DNA of 32,102 bases from Conidiobolus incongruus B7586 (taxonomy: Eukaryota; Entomophthoromycota; Entomophthoromycetes; Entomophthorales; Conidiobolaceae), in the NCBI GenBank assembly GCA_000697335.1, contig JNEM01013313.1, forward strand, positions 1 to 32,102, read 5' to 3'. Numbering within the stretch: the first letter of the stretch is position 1; each line of letters opens with the position of its first letter. The notes beneath the pieces were generated by a model. The model was not told the origin of the DNA and searched no databases. It was given only the letters and a program-made list of their open reading frames with translations. A program made the translations under genes and the position numbers. This document shows, one piece after another, positions 30,538-32,102 of the stretch.

Positions 30538-31094
30538 TGTCACGGTTATTAGCTCTCGGAGCGTCATTGAGGACACTGACACAGCCATTCTGTAGGCTAG
30601 ATTGTGAAACATGATACCTACCAGCTGGGGTAAACTACCAATGATCAGGTCTCTGGCTATTCAGCCTTGATCACTTGTAAATGGGGCTTTGTACAGAGCG
30701 ACTAGACCAGCAGCAACAGTGGTGGCGTTAGGATCCGATATGCTAAGAAGATGGAATCAAGGAATATCAATAGGAATGGGTTTAGAAGGATTAGTGTAAA
30801 ATGACTCAAGTGGAACTATAAGCAGTTACTTGAGTATACCAAAAGGGTTGACTTTGGGTGTAGCCAAAAGGTTTATTAATGTAGGAAAGTAAGGTAAGAG
30901 AGAGAGGTCAAGAAGGGAGACAAGCCCTTCTTATACTTAAGTGAAATATATAGGCATAAGTATGTACAGATGAGTAACAGTGAAGTTACTCAGATGTAGA
31001 CTGGTAAAATGTTGATAAGGCCTAATTTGGTTAATCAGGTACTTAATAGTGAATTGGAGTAAAGAAAGATATTAATTAGGTAGTAATTGTCACA
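30538..31094 (+). mobile_element. Solo LTR (557 bp) inserted just upstream of tRNA-Thr
   Basis: Starts TGTCACGG and ends TTGTCACA, flanked by the 5-bp duplication AAGGG (30533-30537 and 31095-31099). No internal retroelement sequence remains, so it is a fossil LTR. It contains clean hairpins: ACTCAAG/CTTGAGT (30804-30835), AAGAAGGG/CCCTTCTT (30910-30932) and TGAGTAAC/GTTACTCA (30971-30992). The insertion point is 5-10 bp upstream of the mature tRNA 5' end, the zone where Pol III transcription starts. Known Ty3 elements integrate there with 5-bp duplications, so a Ty3-like parent is likely. The perfect duplication points to a fairly recent event. Confidence 0.87.
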
Positions 31095-31099
31095 AAGGG
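31095..31099. repeat. Target-site duplication, right copy
   Basis: AAGGG immediately after the LTR; identical to 30533-30537. Confidence 0.85.
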
Positions 31100-31475
31100 A
31101 TTTACAATTGATATCTAATTCTTACCCTCTCTCACTTGAAAATCACTACTAAATACCAATTATCCCAATTAAACTATATAAATAATCTCAACCAGTTGTT
31201 ACAAAAGCTCTATCCCTTTGATATCCCAATATCCATATATTATTACTACCATGCTATTAATCTGTTATATTCTACTTATCTAAATATTTCTTATACAATT
31301 CTGACATGACTTTCTCTATTCTACAAATAAACCTTATTTTCCTATTCAAAACCTGCTTCTGAGCATGCTCAAGGAGTCACCTATAGCTTCACTTGAGACA
31401 TATTCCATTATCTGTTCTATATCCATTCCTATTGATATTCTGTGATTTTATCTTCTTATTACTTTAGAATTAAAA
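31100..31475. other. Spacer between the solo LTR and repeat copy B
   Basis: Represents the original upstream flank of tRNA-Thr before the LTR arrived. Pyrimidine-rich plus strand, less AT-rich than most spacers here, no frame or RNA gene. Confidence 0.35.
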
Positions 31476-32102
31476 AAATGGGAAATTTTTTAATTTTTGA
31501 TTTTTCAAATATATTATTAGTTTTAAATAAACAAATATATATAAAATAAATTAGGAAATATATATATATAATAACTTTTTTAATTCAAAAAATTAACTTT
31601 TTGAAATTAGCTGTTTAATTTGATTATGTTTAGGTTAAATAATAATTATCAAAAGTCTTTTATTTTAATATTAATAAAATTTAATCATAGATCTTTTAAA
31701 ATTATTCAAAATCAATTAATTTGTTTTGATAATAAAATATTATTAAAATTAACTATTTTATTATTAATTAATTTATATTAAAATTAAAAAAAAAGTATTT
31801 CCAGCTTATTAAATATTAAAAGATTAATTTTAATAATTTTTAAAATTAAAAGATATATTATATAACATCTTTGTATTTTATTTAAAAAATTATTAATATA
31901 TATTAATATTAGTTTTATAAGTATTTTATATATATTAATGCTTAAACTTTAGTTAACTAATTAAGATATAAAATAAATATTATATAATTTGATTAAAGTT
32001 TAAAAAAAGATAAAATAGTTATTATTAAATAAAACTTACTTAAATATTATTAGAAGCTTAAACTTTTATAATAAATTATTATAATTAATTAATCTTAAAT
32101 TT
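31476..32102 (+). repeat. C-depleted degenerate repeat, copy B, cut by the window end
   Basis: Same start and order of landmarks as copy A at 26291. Where the two can be aligned confidently near the start, copy B carries T or A wherever copy A still has C or G, so B is the more decayed of the two. No frame or family is identifiable. The remainder lies beyond the window. Confidence 0.65.

Overview
The window looks like nuclear DNA of a filamentous, early-diverging fungus. Genes of ordinary base composition sit as islands in extremely AT-rich spacer. The one spliced gene has a single 49-bp GT..AG intron, and all other genes are intronless. Products include a fungal mitochondrial import subunit (Tim54), a secreted GH18 chitinase with a CBM19-like module, and a family of secreted class-3 lipases like those of zygomycete fungi. 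A Conidiobolus-like (Entomophthoromycotina) source would fit the composition and the lipid- and chitin-degrading secretome, but that is inference. No ribosomal or other marker gene is present to settle it.

Layout. 1-2105 is a strongly C-depleted repeat block. It contains a dead Tc1/mariner element (about 675-1903) with recognisable terminal inverted repeats and a transposase on the minus strand. TIM54 (2865-3897, minus, two exons) follows. From 5185 to 29263 runs a dispersed lipase cluster: five intact genes (5185-6165 minus, 10076-11053 plus, 19327-20304 minus, 23514-24479 minus, 28295-29263 minus) and one pseudogene (15808-16768 minus). The chitinase gene (11357-13867, minus) lies between the second lipase and the pseudogene and converges on lipase 2. 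Lipases 1 and 2 form one subgroup and lipases 3-5 another. Lipases 3 and 4 share two almost identical DNA tracts separated by divergent sequence, which suggests gene conversion.

The spacers hold decayed gene fragments: 6380-6788, 9390-9870, 17750-18136, and 25431-25796, the last possibly fucosyltransferase-like. They also hold two solo LTRs with 5-bp target duplications (20973-21272 and 30538-31094) and two collinear copies of another C-depleted repeat (26291-about 27990, and 31476 to the window end). The second LTR sits 10 bp upstream of a tRNA-Thr(AGT) gene (30455-30527, minus), the placement expected of an element that targets RNA polymerase III start sites.

Working together: the five lipases and the chitinase all carry N-terminal secretion signals. 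They would act outside the cell on lipid and chitin, a combination suited to digesting arthropod cuticle or fungal debris. The C-to-T pattern in the repeats (Gln codons turned into stops, transitions only between the best-aligned tracts of two copies) resembles repeat-induced point mutation.
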